A stretch of DNA of 64,000 bases from Flavobacteriaceae bacterium (lineage in GTDB: Bacteria > Bacteroidota > Bacteroidia > Flavobacteriales > Flavobacteriaceae). Each line of letters begins with the position of its first letter. Positions within the stretch are counted from its first letter, which is position 1. The stretch is from positions 1 to 64,000 of the forward strand of contig JABDIV010000052.1 in NCBI GenBank assembly GCA_013003555.1, in the 5' to 3' direction. Of this stretch, positions 59,757 to 64,000 are shown one piece after another. The translations under genes and the position numbers were made by a program. The notes under the pieces are model-generated. The model saw only the letters and a list, made by a program, of their open reading frames with translations. It was not told where the DNA came from and ran no database searches.

Positions 59757-62645
59757 TTAATCCCTGTTATTATCAAAATAGTAGGTCGATTCATCAGGTT
59801 TGAACGCGCGTTTAAACCATAGTGGTCGGCGTTCGCCATTCGGACCCGGTGCCGGACGTGTCATTGCCAGCCACTCTTTATATATTTCATGCGATTTGTT
59901 GGTATCGACATAAATATCACCATATTGTTCTCCCTCGGCAGGTTTTTCAATCCTAACCCGTTGATGCCAGCAATGCATACCGCTAATCGGGTCGGGATGA
60001 ACCGCATGGGTTATATTCTGGTGGACACCGCCATCTTTCCAGAAGATCCGTTTAGAATCGCTATCCTCTGAATCAAACGGTTTGATCCCTGAAACGGTAT
60101 TCATCTTCCAGCCGCCTGTTCCATCCGATTCAATTTTAACCGTATTTGTCGCCCAGCGATTTCCGATTTTATCCTGTGGTCGGCGCCAACGGCCAATATG
60201 ATGCGAACAGGCAACGACGCCGGGTTTCATACTTTGAGTAACCCATACCTTATCGATAAAATAACCGATATCGGTATTCATTTTTACGAGATCCCCTGTT
60301 TTGAATCCCCATTTTGCAGCATCCTCCGGATGCATCCAGATCGGGTTTCTGTTTGAAATTTCAACCAACCATTTGGCATTACCCGAACGAGAGTGAATCA
60401 ATGTCGGTAGACGGAAGGTTGGAACTAATACATACTCCCCTTTCGATTTATCGAGATTGTCGTTATGAATATGGCTTTTTATATACTTTGGAATAGCATA
60501 TTCAGGCCAATTCCAGTCGACCATGGTTTGTGAATAAAACTCATTTTTCCTTGACGGTGTCGGGAAACCAACACATGGTTCTCCTTTCACCATTACGCCA
60601 ATGGGTTTACCATTTTTATTGATCACTTTGGAAACAGGATCGACTTCAGATCCTTCTAATTGCTCTTTAGTTAATTTCGCCTCATTCTTTTTATAACCGT
60701 GTTTTTCCACTTCAAATGCCCCATATTTCTGCATATACTGAAGTTCGGTGAGTCCTTCTTTGGCAGCTGTCTCTGGCAGACCTTTCACCCGTTCAAACAC
60801 ATATTGATAATATTCACCTATTGTGATTTTTTCTCCCGGTCGATAGGGCGATTCGAAATGTTTTCTGATTCCCATGCTGCCATCGGGATCGATTCGCCAG
60901 CTCAATTCGATCCAGAATTCATCTTCTTCCCAAACTTCACCGGGATTCGCTTCATAGGTATAGGTTACCGGATTACCATTGCGTCGTGCGGCTTCTCTTA
61001 AAACAGGCTGCCTGAAAGCAACCCAGGTTCCGCTGTGTGTGGCATAACTGTTCAGGTCATGACGCTCGGAAGCGAGACCCATCGGTAATACGAAATCAGC
61101 ATAAAACGCTGTTTCATTCCATGTTGGTGTCAGGGCAGCGTGTAAGCCAAACTTCGATTCATCCATAAACATTTCCATCCAGGTAAAGCCGTCGGGATAG
61201 GTCCATACCGGGTTAAATACCCGAGAAAAATAAACATCCATTTTACCGCGACCTTCTTTTAACATATGAGGCAGCAACTGGCTCATTTCAAAAAATGCCA
61301 GCGGATATTCTTTCGGAAAATGTAATTCGTTCCACTTCTTCTGTGGTTTCGGCGGATTGGGTACCTGAGGTTTGAATTTATTCCATGAATTCGGACTGGT
61401 TCCTCCTTTGGCGCCAACGGCTCCGGTAAGAACTGTCAGAAAATGTAAAGCTCTGGCAACGGCCCAACCACCTAAGTTGGATGCCCCTGCAGCCCGCCAG
61501 TTATGCGATGCAAATCGCTCACCTGCTTCACCTATTTTAATGGCGATTTCTCGAATGGTTTCTGCCTTAACACCAGATTCATTTTCAGCAAATTCGGGTG
61601 TATAGGCTTTGTATTCTTCCTTTATGGTCTCTATAAATGTCTCAAATGAGACGGTCTTTTCAGGGTGAGCTGATTTAAGATAAGCCTCCCAATTGACCCA
61701 ATTTTCAAGGTAATCACGATTATATAGGCCTTCTTCCAAAATTATTGATGCCATAGCCAATAACACTGCAGCCTCCGTTCCCGGGTAAGTCGGTAACCAA
61801 TAATCAGACATGGATGCGGTATTCGATAACCGTGGATCCATAGTTGCCAACTTGGCTCCTTTCATTTTACCCTCAATTATGCGCTGGGCATGTGGATTGA
61901 AATAATGACCCGATTCGAGATGTGCTGAAATGAGTAAGATGAATTTGGCCTCGGAATGGTCGGGGGACGGACGATCATAGCCGTACCAAATATTATAACC
62001 AAACCGTGCTCCGGATGAGCAAATATTGGTATGTGAATTATGGCCATCGATTCCCCAGGCTGGTAAAACCCAGTTCATAAATCCTTCATGACCGGGCCGT
62101 CCAACATGATAGGCGATTTCATTGTGCCGATCTTCCTTGATAGCCTTACGAATTCGTGCAGCAATTGTATCGAGTGCGTCATCCCATGATACGCGTTCCC
62201 AATCGCCTTCTCCCCGCTTCCCTTTTCTTTTTAACGGAAATAGGATGCGATCGGGATCGGTGACCTGGTTGATGGTTGCAGGTCCCTTGGCGCAGTTTCT
62301 TCCGCGACTTCCGGGATGGTAAGGATTACCTTCAAACTTCTTTACCTCCTGTGTTTCTTTGTCAATAAATGCAGTTAACCCGCAGGCGCTCTCACAATTA
62401 AAACAAGTTGTTGGTACAATTTGATAGGTTTTTTTGACCTTCTTCGGCCATGCCTTAGGATCGAATTCTACCCAGTCGTCCCATTTATCAGGCGGGGGAA
62501 AATTCTCATACATCTCGGCGACTTCCTCATCGGTAAAATGCCGCATATCGTGATCGAATTCCTGATAACCATCTTTGTGTAAGTTGGGAATCAATCCCAT
62601 CTTTTCGGCTATGCTTTCTATGAACGATGCTTTTTTATATCCCAT
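59757..62645 (-). CDS. soeA: Molybdopterin-dependent oxidoreductase, SoeA-like (sulfite dehydrogenase catalytic subunit candidate)
   Basis: FS0 ligands CFNCESACGLTAF...NCAKG; HTNICSSGARFGYNIWYG; molydopterin dinucleotide-binding C-terminus; sulfur-gene context. Confidence 0.8.
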   Translation of the reverse strand: MGYKKASFIESIAEKMGLIPNLHKDGYQEFDHDMRHFTDEEVAEMYENFPPPDKWDDWVEFDPKAWPKKVKKTYQIVPTTCFNCESACGLTAFIDKETQEVKKFEGNPYHPGSRGRNCAKGPATINQVTDPDRILFPLKRKGKRGEGDWERVSWDDALDTIAARIRKAIKEDRHNEIAYHVGRPGHEGFMNWVLPAWGIDGHNSHTNICSSGARFGYNIWYGYDRPSPDHSEAKFILLISAHLESGHYFNPHAQRIIEGKMKGAKLATMDPRLSNTASMSDYWLPTYPGTEAAVLLAMASIILEEGLYNRDYLENWVNWEAYLKSAHPEKTVSFETFIETIKEEYKAYTPEFAENESGVKAETIREIAIKIGEAGERFASHNWRAAGASNLGGWAVARALHFLTVLTGAVGAKGGTSPNSWNKFKPQVPNPPKPQKKWNELHFPKEYPLAFFEMSQLLPHMLKEGRGKMDVYFSRVFNPVWTYPDGFTWMEMFMDESKFGLHAALTPTWNETAFYADFVLPMGLASERHDLNSYATHSGTWVAFRQPVLREAARRNGNPVTYTYEANPGEVWEEDEFWIELSWRIDPDGSMGIRKHFESPYRPGEKITIGEYYQYVFERVKGLPETAAKEGLTELQYMQKYGAFEVEKHGYKKNEAKLTKEQLEGSEVDPVSKVINKNGKPIGVMVKGEPCVGFPTPSRKNEFYSQTMVDWNWPEYAIPKYIKSHIHNDNLDKSKGEYVLVPTFRLPTLIHSRSGNAKWLVEISNRNPIWMHPEDAAKWGFKTGDLVKMNTDIGYFIDKVWVTQSMKPGVVACSHHIGRWRRPQDKIGNRWATNTVKIESDGTGGWKMNTVSGIKPFDSEDSDSKRIFWKDGGVHQNITHAVHPDPISGMHCWHQRVRIEKPAEGEQYGDIYVDTNKSHEIYKEWLAMTRPAPGPNGERRPLWFKRAFKPDESTYYFDNNRD

Positions 62646-62655
62646 ATCTTTTATC

Positions 62656-64000
62656 TTAAGCTAAAGGAATACGCTGAGGCGCTTCCACCCATATTTTTTC
62701 TGTAAAATAAATTCCGATTAAAACCAGAACGGCCGCGGCAATCATTCCTGCGGGTTCTGAGACAAAAAGAACGAGGCCTAAAGGCAATAGATTACCTATC
62801 AATACAACGGCTATCCAGAACAATTTGCTGTATCGGCCTTTGGTTATCATATGAACAACCGTATGAGCCGCTGTGCTTGGATGCGTCATGGTCAGTTCGG
62901 TTATCATTGTAAATAGATTAAGTGACAATGCACTTATCAAGGTTATTTTAAATATCACCATCCAGTTTTCAGTTCCGATAAAAATCGAGGCGATAACCAT
63001 TCCGGCAACGCCGGCCATTATACTATGAACAAGCATATGTAGAGCAAGTGACGGACTCTGCCAAAAATCCCGTCCTTTTGCCTGAGCAAAAAGGAAGGCC
63101 GTATAAATGGCAAGCAGTACACCAAACACAGCCGTTATGACCAATAAAGGCATTTCGGGAATTCCCAGTTCAAAAAGAGTATTCGCCAACCATACAGTAA
63201 CCAACAATCCGAAAACGGTGATCGTATAACCACCCTTCACCAACCAGGAACGCCATTGTGGGCGAAGCAAAACATTTAAAAATCGGTCCGGGCGATCGAG
63301 ATCCATCACCAGGAACAATCCTGTTAACGCAAGGAATACCAGTGAGATTCCGGCCGACCAGATCTTAGTTGTGTCAGACACTTCATATCCCAGAAGGATG
63401 GCTATAAAGGGTATTAAAAACGCACCTGCGGCAATTGCCTTTGTAAGTACATAGGCTGAAACTTCCCAGCCCCACAGTATGCCTTTATCCGGCGTGTCGT
63501 AAACGCGTCGTGCTTTACCGTTTAACACATCGATATAATTTGGGTTTTCAGATTCCTTTCGCTGGTATGCGGCTTGCATTTCATTATCGATACTCATCTG
63601 CAGCAGATCAACATCTTCATTGGTATGCATCATTTTTTCAGCGGCCTTAGCAAAGTGGCCAACGCCACGTGCCTGTGAATTCCAGAGGCCGGGACCTGAT
63701 CTGTCAGTTGCTTCCGGGTTCAGGGAGGCCTCATCACCATCTATGTAGAATAAATTAGGCTTAGTGCCTTTTTCTGGTTTCCGCACTTTGACCTGCTGTC
63801 GGGCTAATAATTGTGAAATTTCAGTATGTGGATTTTCCATATCCCCTGCAATGATTGCATGTTCGGGACAAACGGTAACACAAGCCGGTTCACGCCCCAC
63901 TTCAACGCGGTGCGCACAATAATTACATTTTGCAGCTGTATTGGTGTAAGGATCGATATATAAGGCGTCATATGGGCATGCCTGCATGCAGGACTTGCAG
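62656..64000 (-). CDS. Fused 4Fe-4S ferredoxin / NrfD-type membrane subunit (SoeB-SoeC-like), 5' end beyond window
   Basis: CKSCMQACPYDALYIDPYTNTAAKCNYCAHRVEVGREPACVTVCPEHAI followed by a multi-TM NrfD-like region (WGWEVSAYVLTKAIAAGAFLIPF...DLDRPDRFLNVLLRPQWRSWLVKGGYTI). Confidence 0.85.
   Translation of the reverse strand, partial: CKSCMQACPYDALYIDPYTNTAAKCNYCAHRVEVGREPACVTVCPEHAIIAGDMENPHTEISQLLARQQVKVRKPEKGTKPNLFYIDGDEASLNPEATDRSGPGLWNSQARGVGHFAKAAEKMMHTNEDVDLLQMSIDNEMQAAYQRKESENPNYIDVLNGKARRVYDTPDKGILWGWEVSAYVLTKAIAAGAFLIPFIAILLGYEVSDTTKIWSAGISLVFLALTGLFLVMDLDRPDRFLNVLLRPQWRSWLVKGGYTITVFGLLVTVWLANTLFELGIPEMPLLVITAVFGVLLAIYTAFLFAQAKGRDFWQSPSLALHMLVHSIMAGVAGMVIASIFIGTENWMVIFKITLISALSLNLFTMITELTMTHPSTAAHTVVHMITKGRYSKLFWIAVVLIGNLLPLGLVLFVSEPAGMIAAAVLVLIGIYFTEKIWVEAPQRIPLA

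Noticed and set aside
59889-62322. Plus-strand ORFs opposite the SoeA-like gene
   Set aside because: Antisense shadows of a strongly supported 962-aa CDS; low-complexity composition and no start context.

Overview
The window is a gene-dense chromosomal segment of a Bacteroidota (Flavobacteriia-like) genome. Supporting signs are T9SS C-terminal sorting domains, gld gliding genes beside dnaN, TAnnTTTG-type -7 boxes, and DUF6452/DUF6048/DUF4294/CCC-motif families. The first ~53 kb is mostly housekeeping: aroQ (partial), xerD, rny, zapA with a 6S-like RNA, a cysteine desulfurase, rocD, rlmD, a THUMP methyltransferase, an acyl-CoA carboxylase set, acs, purC, phoH, a gldF-gldG fusion and dnaN. Secreted surface proteins are interspersed. 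The last ~11 kb (53.2-64 kb, minus strand) is an accessory sulfur-oxidation/persulfide module: thioredoxin, lipoprotein cytochrome c, single-domain rhodanese, CstB-like MBL-rhodanese-rhodanese protein, two SulP permeases, a SoeA-like molybdopterin oxidoreductase and a fused FeS/NrfD (SoeB-SoeC-like) subunit. The most interesting signal is a palindrome with Crp/Fnr half-site geometry (GTAAC-N4-GTTAC). It occurs upstream of three transcription units in this module, each time about 29 bp from a -7-like box. A fourth copy precedes a two-hairpin stretch that may be a co-regulated small RNA. Coordinates and motif matches were read by eye. Family assignments rest on recognition of protein motifs, not on database searches.
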